Below are positions 32,501 through 42,389 of a DNA stretch of 64,000 bases, piece by piece. The DNA comes from Leguminivora glycinivorella. Its lineage: Eukaryota > Arthropoda > Insecta > Lepidoptera > Tortricidae. Every line of letters begins with the position of its first letter. Position 1 is the stretch's first letter. The DNA is taken from NCBI RefSeq assembly GCF_023078275.1, contig NC_062975.1, positions 9,957,141 through 10,021,140 of the forward strand. The letters are read 5' to 3'. The translations under genes were made by a program, and so were the position numbers. The notes beneath the pieces were generated by a model. The model did no database searches and was not told where the DNA came from. It was given only the letters and a program-made list of their open reading frames with translations.

Positions 32501-32932
32501 GTATGAGTTTTGGCTAAGGGTTTTACGACCGGCTGCCGCCTGACGTCAAGGTAGTATCTCTCCTGGAGAGGTGCGGACGCCGCCGTTGGACCAAAGTCTC
32601 CTCCGCCGCCATTCCTATTACACCACCCTACCTAGTAGTGTAGTCCCATCGGAACCTGTGGCCTCAATATGTAAGGGCAGCTTGCCGTTGGGTTTTGCCT
32701 CTTCCGCCTGGTCTGCCGTACCAGTGGCCTCCACCTCCGCCATTCGCGCTATACCCCGCGAGCCTGGGTCCCTGTTCGAACTTCGCCACCTCATGCCTTC
32801 GGCCTACTGAAAGCAGAGGTGCCCACCCCCGCGACTGGGACGCGCCGGACAGGAATTACCCCAGTGGAGAGCAGAGAAGGTGGCTCTGTCCTCCCTGGGG
32901 CCGGGTTAATGCCTCGTGTGAGTCCGAGAGCA
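29504..32932 (-). mobile_element. Nearly complete RTE-type LINE
   Basis: 3.43 kb on the - strand. A 5' leader of about 440 nt (GC-rich), an endonuclease-reverse transcriptase frame broken once, and a very short 3' UTR (about 26 nt) ending in a GAAGAA-type tail, as is usual for the RTE clade. Exact 17-bp duplications flank it. Confidence 0.9.
29530..32495 (-). pseudogene. RTE endonuclease / reverse transcriptase, one frameshift
   Basis: Starts at ATG 32495. The first 136 codons hold the start of the AP-like endonuclease (VATWNIGSMTG, CCVQETKWRG). The frame breaks near 32110, just after DKIVDINRI; the rest stays open in another frame (DRIISVKIALD, then the 839-codon stretch from 32049 to 29530). 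That stretch has endonuclease motifs (ICGDLNGHVG, TSQHRLLLL) and RT motifs (KATGPDGIPAEVW, NFRGIKLTS, FIDLEKAFDRVPR, QGSALSPLLFN, LLYADDVVLIS), then the C-terminal RLRWYGHVMRRPED and RGRGRPPATW blocks. One small indel is the only break I find, so the copy is young. Confidence 0.9.
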
Positions 32933-32949
32933 AAGTGTAGTCTGGCTCT
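32933..32949 (+). repeat. Target-site duplication of the RTE LINE, right
   Basis: AAGTGTAGTCTGGCTCT, same as 29487-29503. Confidence 0.9.
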
Positions 32950-33034
32950 GTCGCGCCAATAGGCAAGAGTGATAGAAATAGATAGCTACGAAAGAGATAT
33001 TATCGTGAGCGTTTGTGCATTCGGCTACGCACAC

Positions 33035-33924
33035 AGGGTACGGACACAGTATAATAAAGTGTACCAATCGTACGGATAAATGTCACTCTTCTCTCTATCG
33101 CTCTTCCGTATTTAGCACGACAGATCCAGACTGCGTTTCAATCGACGGTATTTAGTTTAAAAAAAAATTCGACGTATAACTACCGTCAACGATTGTCATT
33201 TTGGCTAGGCCAGCAAGGCTGCTTCTGAGTACGTCTCAGCCATTATTATACATTCTGTAGTCTCAGCAAGAAGCAAACAATTTAGATTTCAAACTAATAC
33301 CTACAACCTCGGGTCGTAATCTTCGAGTAGGTATGCCCCACTGCTGCTACTATCGCTACTAAACGTCTCGAAAGTTTACCTTATGTCGAAAGTTTACATT
33401 TCTAGGTCATTAAGTAATCCCGGTCTAGATTTTACGCCCATACTTGATAGATACCCTATCTCAGCACCTTGTTTTAATAGATACTACACGCAACTGTTTA
33501 GACTAGAGCATTTCTTAATATGCACAGCATTTTACAACTTCATTAAGTTTAACTAGCAATTATGAAACTTAAATAGGTTTGTCGTTTGTGAAACAAAATA
33601 TTGACGGTAGCAACCTCTATTTTATGAGTTTGTTACTCGTTAATTTCAACAATAGTGATAAGTAGCACAAAAAGCTGTTAAAATGCCAATCATGAGCTAA
33701 CGTTTATTAATCTACATAATTTAAATTGTTACTGACAACTGTTTTAGGTTTACTGCCATGTATTAAATGTTAATAAGCTTTGTTGTAATTTAACATGAAA
33801 CATAAGTAAGTACCAAATTAAACTTCATTAACGTGATTTACGTTACTTAATAGGTACAGTACCTACATAAGTAAATAGTTGTTCTTTCTTTTAAACTTAA
33901 CTTGTTTTATTTAATACTCAGCAA
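33035..33924. other. Intergenic DNA, little recognised
   Basis: 33080-33150 contains a scrap of the GTAGCCGAATGG MITE family (tctctctatcgctctt...gacagatccagactgc). The rest is AT-rich without visible features. Confidence 0.5.
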
Positions 33925-34175
33925 TCCATACTAATATTATAAATGGGAAAGTGTGTGTGTCTGTTTGTTTGTCCGTCTTTCACGGCAAAACGGAATGACG
34001 AATTGAAGTGATATTTTAAGTGCAGATAGTTGAAGGGATGGAGAGTGACATAGGTTACTTTTTGTCTCTTTCTAACTAACCTCACACTTCCCTTAAATGG
34101 GGGTGGATTTTTGTATGGAGCATGCCACAATTTTCGAATTTAACACGAGCGTAGCCACGGGCAAAAGTTAGTATT
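33925..34175 (-). repeat. Dispersed lepidopteran repeat
   Basis: catactaatattataaatgg ... gagcgtagccacgggcaaaa; the same repeat occurs in the opposite orientation at 39270-39507. Confidence 0.7.
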
Positions 34176-34186
34176 ATATATATTTG

Positions 34187-34880
34187 ATATACACCGTGTT
34201 TTACTTAACACTAAAAACCTGAAAACTGTTCAGAATCGAGAGTAGAATCGATTGAGCTATATCTTGATGGGGGTAATATTTTTTTTTTAATTTGTATTAT
34301 TAGTTATTTTTTACGTGCCCATTCTATTGTATTAGTAATACAACATTGTGTATATCGCATTGTTAGAGGTTGTATACCTTTTTCAGTATTTAGGGGTATT
34401 AATAATGGCTGGTTACTTGGACGATTATTTTTTCCGCTACGAGTTTGACGTTGTTTGTCAGTTTAATCTTAATGTTTATCATAAGTCATAACAAATGGAA
34501 CTCGTACCTAATTACAACCTTTTTATTTTGAATGTTGGGTTTAAATTAGCTTACTGTGATTACCTGTCTAATTTGAAGTTTACTGTGACAAAGCTTTAAT
34601 TTAAAGTGTTTTACAATGACATCATAGCTGTCTATTGGTAAACCTTATGTCGTTGCAGTAACGTACACAAATAAATAGTTTTAAGGTTTATGATGGTAGT
34701 TAGTAATTATTTTATTGAGTGTAGAGTTAAAAGTCGAGTAGAGCTGTACATAAAATTAAAAATTCAATTTAAAAAAAAATAAACATCAGATTAAAAGATG
34801 AATACTCTAATTAGGTTAAAAAAAAATTAAAATCAGTTGGGGTGTCTGGGGTTTTGAGTGATACCGGAAACACGTTGTAG
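34187..34880. mobile_element. 690-bp non-autonomous TIR element, copy 1 (degraded right end)
   Basis: Begins atatacaccgtgttttactt; full-length similarity to 50605-51289. The right terminus has decayed (aaacacgttgtagat instead of aaacacggtgtatat). Non-coding. Confidence 0.75.
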
Positions 34881-36068
34881 ATGTGAGCAAGTAATCTAAG
34901 AAGAGTGTTAAATTTTGTTGCATTTTGTAAAAACACAGTTACACCGTATTACTAGAATTTGCCTGTACTTAAAGTACTTATGCATTATAGTTTTACTTTT
35001 CTCCAAGTAGTATCTACAATACTTTGAACCTTTTGTTTTTTGGATACAAATACAACAAAGTTAAAAAAAGATCTACATTACATGGTGTTATTTTTTTTAC
35101 ATAGAACTAATTTCTTACCAATCATTTTACGCCCAGGATTAATATTCAAGTGCTCAGTGTTCAGTTAAACGAATAACCTTTAGCAAATTGCAATATAACC
35201 ATAATAATATAGCTATGCAAAGTAAGTATAGATAGCAATTAAGTTTCCCACGACTAGATTAATGATAAGGTAACTGTGAACTTGCTTATCTGAAACTTTA
35301 CGTTGTACGCCTACCAAAGGCACTGCTCGTTTTAGTAAGTTTGGTGAGTTAGGTACAATAATAAACGGTGTTTACGTAAATATAATTATGTAATTTATGT
35401 ATGTATAACTAACTGTGAACGTTTGATAGATCAAAGTGTCAATACTTATTTAGCTATAATAATATAATAGGAGATGCAATAAGCACACATTGCTCACCCT
35501 TATGGTTTATCAAAGTCCTAATAGCCTCTAGAGATAACCTACACAAGAAAATTTGTGACGGGTACCAAGGCGGTCGGGCGGTCTAGAAGTAATGGCGTTA
35601 GCCGCATAACTTCTTCGTTTTTTCTTTTGTGTATTTGATTCAGCTTTTAGTAAGTAAGTATGTTTATTTGAATAGTTTCTATTCAAATAAACATAACAAT
35701 TTCCTCTTTATTTAAATGACTGATTAAAAAACACGGACATGAGTACTGATTATCAGAATTAGATCACGTACCCACCTGATATTGACGTACGTACTCAGGT
35801 AGTAAATCAATCACGAACCCAAATCGAATTCAAATCCTGGTACGTAATGAGATTATCTAAAATACGAGCCGTCAACAAAGACCCGCGAGAAATGAATGGC
35901 TCGATGTCACGGTCAATTATGTGCGGGTGAGTAACCTCTGAACTCATTGTATCTTTCAATAAGTTACTGACCACCTTGAAAATAACAAAACCTTTCCGTG
36001 TATGAAAATAGTTATCTTTATTTATCCCACATCCGTGATCGCTCAGCCAGCCTAGCCGAAGCAGAAAA
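34881..36068. other. Intergenic DNA, nothing recognised
   Basis: AT-rich, only short frames. A 19-bp inverted pair tatttgaatagtttctattcaaata near 35664-35688 is the only structure noted. Confidence 0.4.
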
Positions 36069-36070
36069 TA

Positions 36071-37175
36071 TTGGGTTGGTAAGAAAGTAATGAGCGAATC
36101 ATAACCAATATTGTAATTTTTATTTAATTTATTATTTTAATCATTTATCAAAAATATAACGGCCTTCGTTATCTACTACTTGTCTCCATCGTTCTGGTAA
36201 AGAATGAATAGCATCGGCGAAGAAGTTCTTAGGTTTAGATTCAAAAAACTCAGCTATGTACTGTCGTAGATGGGCTTGATCATCGAACTTTTTTTCATTC
36301 AAGGCATTGCTTAGCGATCTGAACAATGCGAAATCCGTAGGTGCCAAGTCTGGAGAGTACGGTGGATGAGGTTTCACTTTCCAACCTAGCTCCAATAGCT
36401 TTAGCCGAGTCACTTTTGCAATGTGTGGGCGAGCATTGTCGTGTAAGAAAAAAACTTTAGCATGCTCTGGACGATTCTGACAGATTTTTTGGTTTAAATT
36501 TTCAAGCTGATTACAGTATACTGATGCGGTAACAGTCATTCCACTTGGTAGGAGTTCCCAGTGAATAATACCATGAATATCCCACCAAACGGACAGCATA
36601 ACTTTTTTCGGGTGAGGCTCTGTTTTTGGTGCCTCTATTCCTTTTTCGTTTGGAGCTAGCCACTGACGTTTGCGTGTGTGATTTATATATAAGACCCATT
36701 TTTCATCTCCAGTGATAAGATGGTCCAACCAGTTGAATGTGCGGCGAAAAGACAGAAGTTGTATGCAGATATCGGCACGGCGGTTTAGTTGATCTCTATC
36801 AAGTTCGTGCGGTATCCAAACACTGTATTTGTAGTTTTTTCCCAACTCGTGTAAATGTGTTTCTATGGTGACATGAGAGCAGCCTAACTCGGTAGCAAGA
36901 GTACGACTCGTTAGCCTCGGATCTCCTTCAATTAAGGTTTTTAATTTGGCTACATCAATCTTCACCGGTCGACCAGACTTAGGTTGATCTGATAATGAAA
37001 AGTCGCCACTACGAAACCGCTGGAACCATCGTTTCGCCTGTGGCCTCAGACACAACTTCAGGAGCAACACGCTGACATATATTACGCACTGCTTCGGCGG
37101 CTGAATGGCCAGACTGAAATTCATATAGTAAGCAATGCCTTACATGCACTTTTAATTCGTCCATTTTCTTCCTTA
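36071..37175 (-). mobile_element. Mariner element, 5'-truncated
   Basis: The 3' terminal inverted repeat TTGGGTTGGTAAGAAAGTAA starts at 36071 beside a TA. The matching repeat is not found beyond the transposase start. Unrelated sequence and MITE pieces begin somewhere in 37175-37245. Confidence 0.85.
36141..37164 (-). pseudogene. Mariner transposase (D,D34D), one frameshift
   Basis: A cut-and-paste transposase. The true start is ATG 37164 (MDELKVHVRHCLLYEFQSGH), followed by the helix-turn-helix region; an extra base near 37038, between SEAT and AKRWFQRF, breaks the frame. The rest is open to the stop at 36141: GRPVKID, WIPHEL, TGDEKWVLY (first Asp), HDNARPH (second Asp), YSPDLAPTDF (third Asp). 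Exactly 34 residues separate the last two aspartates, the mariner signature. The open part alone (327 codons) begins with out-of-frame sequence. With one inverted repeat missing and a frameshift, it is dead. Confidence 0.93.
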
Positions 37176-37245
37176 TATTAGCTCGGCGACAGCTAGTAAT
37201 ATATCACAATCGTTGACGCCACGAGTACTTGGACGCCGATCGAAA

Positions 37246-37472
37246 TGCAGTCTTTGTCTCGCCAATACGCAAGAGCGATAAAGATAGCTAGCTACGATAT
37301 CGACATTATGTGCCCTGTGTGCGTAGCCGAATGCACAAAACGCTCACAATAATATCTCTTTCGTAGCTATTTATCTCTATCGCTCTTGCGTATTGGTGCG
37401 ACAGAGCCAGACTACACTTCTGCGGCATTTCGGCGTTTCGCGTCGCAGAAATACCATTCGGCTACGGGACGT
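37246..37472. mobile_element. Two adjoining copies of the GTAGCCGAATGG MITE family
   Basis: A partial + copy (37246-37311, gtctcgccaatacgcaagag) abuts a full inverted copy (37312-37472), which runs gcgtagccgaatgcac ... accattcggctacggg. It lies where the mariner's missing 5' end should be. Confidence 0.7.
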
Positions 37473-38853
37473 GGTACGGCTATACTCACGACCACATAGC
37501 CCGGATTAATCAACATATAAAACAATAGCATCGTTTATAGGTATCCTTATCGAATGCATAAGTTTAAGAAAGAGACAACCGCGAACCGTGTATTTTTAAT
37601 TGAAGTGATTGCAATCCGAAAGACCCTTTATGCCGGACCTTTGCGGTGTAGTGGGCGGAAGAATGGGTTCAATAATTACAAAATCTGATTTGAAACAATC
37701 AAACAAGTTGTACACGACGATCGTGCAGCATTATACTGGCCTTTCTGATGTATGCAGGAATGTCGTAAATGAGTAATTAATTTTTATAATCAATTTATTA
37801 TGGCTACCTTGCATGAAATGTTAATTAAAAAGTATACGGTCTTTCTGAAAGTTTTTAAAAATGTCGTAAAAGTTTGATTGATTTTTAACTTAATCATTCT
37901 ACTGAGGCTACTCGCATGAAATGATTACGTGCATTAAAAGTATAAGCCGCTACTAGTAGGCACTTTTTATCACCAGTAGCGAATTTCCAGTCAAAATTAT
38001 AAACAATGATTTTTATGGGCGATTAAAATAAACAGCTATCTTACAACACCAAATTTATGATATCACCTCCCTGTTTGAGATCATATTACAAGCATCGGTT
38101 AGGAAACGGAATACCTACCGAATAGACGCCTGCGCCGCTGACCGCATGCGGTTTACATTATGCCAACTCCACATGCTTGGTGTTTGTGACAAACACCAAA
38201 CACACCGCATTCCCAAGCTTGGCGAACGTGTCACTTTGTCGAACATCCCTCTGATTTGTGTAAAACACCGATGCCGATCACGGGCAAACCAAACTAAACA
38301 ATCCAATACCTATCGATACATTCGTGTTTGTTGTTTAGTATTGGCTGTTTGGCGTTGTTTGTGTAGCGTGTGGAGCCGCCATTAGACGCAGTTCATTCGA
38401 TACAACCTTGTCGCAATAACATATTGTAATGCTATTATTATCTCTTTCATAAATAGATCATAACAAGGGCAGAGGTTTTATTAATTATGCAGGTTATTAC
38501 GATATTATGTTTTGTTATAAGCTGCTGGTATTACTAAAAAAAAACATCGATGAAAATTATAGCTATTAAATAAATTGGTGTTATAAGTTTGCATTAATCG
38601 AAAACGCTTAGGTACTTGTTTATTAATGCTCACAGGTGATTCGTGTGGAATCATTATGATGTTATTTATTTTCTGAATAAACTTTACACACATGTGCACT
38701 GTCCACTTTGCTATCAGAAAGACCAACATAAATTGCGATAAAACGTCCATATTGCTCATGAAATATAAGGACCCTTCTATAATGGAAAGTCACATACACG
38801 GAGCAATGTGATAGTAATATAATGAGTGATGTTCAGAATTCAGGCTTTCTAGC
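37473..38853. other. Intergenic DNA, nothing recognised
   Basis: 38100-38400 is slightly GC-richer, with ccaaacac/gtgtttg repeats and short frames on both strands. I see no gene in it. Confidence 0.4.
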
Positions 38854-38856
38854 TAA

Positions 38857-38996
38857 CGCCGTGTCTTGCGTGGGCGACGGTCGCGCGACCGTCGCCATCG
38901 CATCGTCTACTTCCATATCGATAAGGTTTGATTTCGTATGCGTCGCATCGTCGTCGCGCGACCATCGTGCGACCGTCGCCCACGCAAGCCACGGCG
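38857..38996. mobile_element. MITE with TAA duplication
   Basis: Inverted ends cgccgtg.cttgcgtgggcg / cgcccacgcaagccacggcg, flanked by TAA at 38854-38856 and 38997-38999. The TWA duplication points to a PIF/Harbinger-type mobiliser. 140 bp, non-coding. Confidence 0.75.
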
Positions 38997-39269
38997 TAAG
39001 AGTGCAATCGTTGACGATCCGTATTGCCGCAACTGAGCCAACAGTGTAGGTATCTTCCGCTACGAAGCACCAACGTTTGTCGTTTGGCTAGAAGCACGAC
39101 TGTTGCAGCTCTCGTTTTATGCGCTTTTCTATGTTAAATATTATGGATGGAGCCGAATAAACGGCCATAACTGCCGCCGCAAGCATTAATGTTTGACATT
39201 CCATAAGATTACGTGTATTGGGACAATCAGCGCTACTCCTTCACGCACGTTGCCAATTATAGGTACTAC

Positions 39270-39507
39270 TAGTTTTTGCCCGTGGCTTCGCTCGCGTTAA
39301 ATTCGAAAATTGAGGAATACTCCATACAAATTTCCACCCATTTTAGGGAAGTGAGGGGTTAGAAAGAGACAAAAAGTAGCCGATGTTACTTTCCATCCCT
39401 TCTACTATCTCTACTTAAAAAAATCACGTCAATAGATCGGTTCGTTCTTCCGTGAAAGACGGACAAACAAACAGACACACACTTTCCCATTTATAATATT
39501 AGTATGG
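39270..39507 (+). repeat. Dispersed lepidopteran repeat
   Basis: tttttgcccgtggcttcgct ... atttataatattagtatgga; opposite orientation to 33925-34175. Confidence 0.7.
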
Positions 39508-39774
39508 ATTGTTGCGGCGTCGTTTTTCCTGCCACTGTATTTGTCAATTTCCTTGATGAACTGAGTGACGTTCGCCGCATTACTGTCATGATTATGTCGT
39601 TCATACAATCGTTCAGTTTTCAATGAAGTTGATAGAACCGGCTACAGAATTAACGACGCTGCAGTTTAAATCGGAACGTGCTTTTAGATGTGAAGAAAAT
39701 CATAAAAAAATTAAAATTAGGTACATAAAATACTGGGAAATCGAGCTTTTCTCGAAGAACCTCTAAAACTCATA

Positions 39775-39988
39775 ATGCGCGTTTTCCTAAAGATAATAAC
39801 TGGCTAGAACAAGTTTTTAGTCTCGGCAACCTCCACAAGTACTTTCTTACTTATTTATTTCAAATTCCCTAAACAAGTTATATGCGCGTTTTCCTAAAGA
39901 TAATAACTGGCTAGAACAAGTTTTTAGTCTCGGCAACCTCCACAAGTACTTTCTTACTTATTTATTTCAAATTCCCTAAACAAGTTAT
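39775..39988 (+). repeat. Perfect tandem duplication, 107 bp x 2
   Basis: 39775-39881 and 39882-39988 read the same throughout (atgcgcgttttcctaaagat ... aaacaagttat). Confidence 0.9.
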
Positions 39989-40529
39989 ATTAACATATAA
40001 ACGTTTTCTAGATTTTTTTAACGAGTTTGTAATTTAAATAACAGGCACTGAATGAATTATATCAGGCTTCATCGTAGATATTTAATGAACAACGTGGTAA
40101 CTAAAATACACCTTTTTTTGGTAACAATAAAGTATCAGAAGGTTAAGTAGTGGGTTAATGTGTAAGGTAACCTCAGTTCAGTGATTCTCGTTTAATTATA
40201 AGGACATTTTAATAATTTTATTGTTGGTGTTTGTGCTTCGAATGTGCTCTCATTGAATATCCAAATTGAGTAGCGTTTCGCCTTCATGAGACACTTAATG
40301 AGCCATAATTGGATTTAATTGTCACCCAATTATTGTACTAAGTATGTATATTTTTAGTTGAATAACATTGCAATAGCGAATTACAACAATGCTCAATAAA
40401 ATTTAATATACTTGGCTTTGAAATGCGTGGTTGGGCTGTGAAATGAAATAGATAGAGGTTACTTTGTGGCAGATCTAATAGCCGTTTAGAATGAGAAGTT
40501 TAGTACGCTATTTATTTTGTTTAACGAAT

Positions 40530-40678
40530 GTACAGGCAACCAATTGGAACCCTAGGCTACTATACATTATACAACCATGTCAAAATGACAAGAATTAAGA
40601 GATTTCTTACAATCTGATTTATAACGTCACTGTGACATAGTTCTACAGTGGCCTAGGGTTCCAATTGGTCGACTGTAC
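40530..40678. mobile_element. MITE, 147 bp
   Basis: Inverted ends tacag.c.accaattggaac / gttccaattggtcgactgta (about 28 bp with 2 mismatches). CGAATG flanks both sides (40525-40530 and 40678-40683). Confidence 0.75.
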
Positions 40679-40789
40679 GAATGATAATAGGTTAAGTTAT
40701 CACTCTGTTTAAACCCTACACACAATTTGGTTGTAGGCGAAACTTCTTATTGGCGCCAAAAAGAAAACAGTTGTACCTAGTAGAATTGC

Positions 40790-41075
40790 GAATCGTAGTG
40801 GCCTGATGGTAGGCAGTCACGGTAGCTTATGGTCACCTGTAATTACGGGGGCATCGCGTTGTATGTTCTAAAGTAGAACAAGTAAACCTCGATAGGGTGC
40901 TATTTCTACAGCCGGAGTGGTTGCGGGATTTCCTCTCATCCTCTACCATTTCTACCATTTAGAGTCTCTTGCACTACCAAAAATGGAGGGTTAACCCGAG
41001 GTTAACGGATGGAATTTGACAGTTATCCCACTAACTTTGAGTTAAGCGGGTGGTGCAAGTGGCCCTTAGCAGTGT
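40790..41075. repeat. Two small repeat fragments
   Basis: 40798-40870 is a decayed copy of the repeat at 21385-21490 (cctgatggtaggcagtcac). 40965-41070 has inverted ends tcttgcactacc / ggtggtgcaagtggccctta and belongs with 60953-61047. Confidence 0.55.
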
Positions 41076-41367
41076 AAGCTGAAAACCATGACGAGTGTTA
41101 CTATGTTGTTATGTTGCTAAGAAACAGAACGAATTTTCAAAAACTTTGTTGTTTTACTCTCTATCATAGAATTAGGATGACAAAAGAACAACTGTCGAAT
41201 ATCAAAAGTGAGACCAAAACTGGAGTAATGTCAAGTGTCATTAGGAATATTAAATTCAGAAATTATGTATGATAACGTAAATAATTTACTTTCCTAACTG
41301 TTTAATCCAAACGGAAATCACTTACTGTATCCTCTAAATACAACTTTTTGTACTGAAAAGTACGATA

Positions 41368-41495
41368 CTGTGGGTCTAGTGAAAAAGGGTATAACTCAAA
41401 TTGACTCGGTGAAAAAGGTCACAAGTCCGGGGTGGGACTTGTGCCCTTTTTCACCGAGTCAATTTGAGTTATACCCTTTTTCACTAGACCCACAG
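41368..41495. mobile_element. 128-bp near-perfect hairpin
   Basis: Arms of about 61 nt (ctgtgggtctagtgaaaaag ... and its complement) with one mismatch and a loop of about 6 nt (ggggtg). It has the shape of a minimal MITE or a hairpin RNA precursor. Confidence 0.8.
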
Positions 41496-42329
41496 GATTA
41501 ATCCGTTAACTTAAATTGAGTAGGCCGCTAGTGGCCGCTGCCTGTCATCAAAAATGGTCACGTTTTTTCATTTGTAGTCTGCCTCTTTTGCACTCATAGG
41601 ATGATCATATACGTGAAAGCTTCTCTTTTGCACACTTCAGCAGTCTTTAAGCGTACGCGAAGTGATAGGTCTGTACTCTCTATCTTAAAAATATTTTTGC
41701 AAAAGTTACATTTATATTTACGTAATAAGAGTTAATTTAACCCGTTAATCCTAACACGTCGCAAGCGGTTTTTCGTTAATGTGATATTTTTTCTAATCTT
41801 ATAAAATATGCCCATAACCATTTAGGTTCATTACACTTTTATTATTAAGTATGTTTAGAGAGGCACTTATTCAATTTCTACACCCTACTAACATTTCGCA
41901 GACTAATCGCTGATATACCTACAAACTGTCACAATATCACAAAACTGACACCTTAAAAATCACGTCCTCGATGCACTTAACGATAAAGTCAAAATGTGTC
42001 ACTCTCACAAAGGGCCTGATGTTGTTCGAATCTGGATCAATCATTGGCATTACTCACGCAACATCTACAACGACTCGTAGCTATAATGTGGCCTGACGGC
42101 CTAGCCGAAATGTCAATAGTTGACGCTATATACAGAAGAGCAATAGGGATAGATAGCTGCGATAACGATATTATGCAGCGTTTGTGCATTTGGCTAAGTA
42201 CCCTGAGGGCGCAGCGGCGGGAGGGCGGTGAATTATCGAAGGTATGCGCGACCTCGCGGTGTCAAAGTTACGGAACTGAAGTGACCGCCCGCCCCACTCC
42301 CTAGGACAACGGCTCCGTTTTGCTTTTCA
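41496..42329. other. DNA upstream of RR-2 gene 3, with a MITE fragment
   Basis: 42083-42206 is a decayed GTAGCCGAATGG-family MITE (agagcaatagggatagatag ... gtttgtgcatttggctaa). The 86-codon frame across it is chance. No other feature seen. Confidence 0.5.
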
Positions 42330-42366
42330 TATAAAAGACATAGTCCGAGTCGATAATAGTATCAGT
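42330..42366 (+). promoter_or_regulatory. Core promoter of RR-2 gene 3 (TATA box and initiator)
   Basis: TATAAAA at 42330-42336 and ATCAGT at 42361-42366, an arthropod initiator match about 30 bases downstream. The start codon follows at 42390. Confidence 0.8.
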
Positions 42367-42389
42367 CACCTGCTCTGATTAAGTGCACA

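Larger units (their letters stand above)
29441..33034. mobile_element. MITE of the GTAGCCGAATGG family split by an RTE insertion
   Basis: The left half (29441-29503) has ccgtagccgaatggcatttc and the right half (from 32950) has gtcgcgccaat, the tagctacgaaagagatatta block and cattcggctac. Together they make one normal copy once the LINE and one duplicated target copy are removed. Confidence 0.85.
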
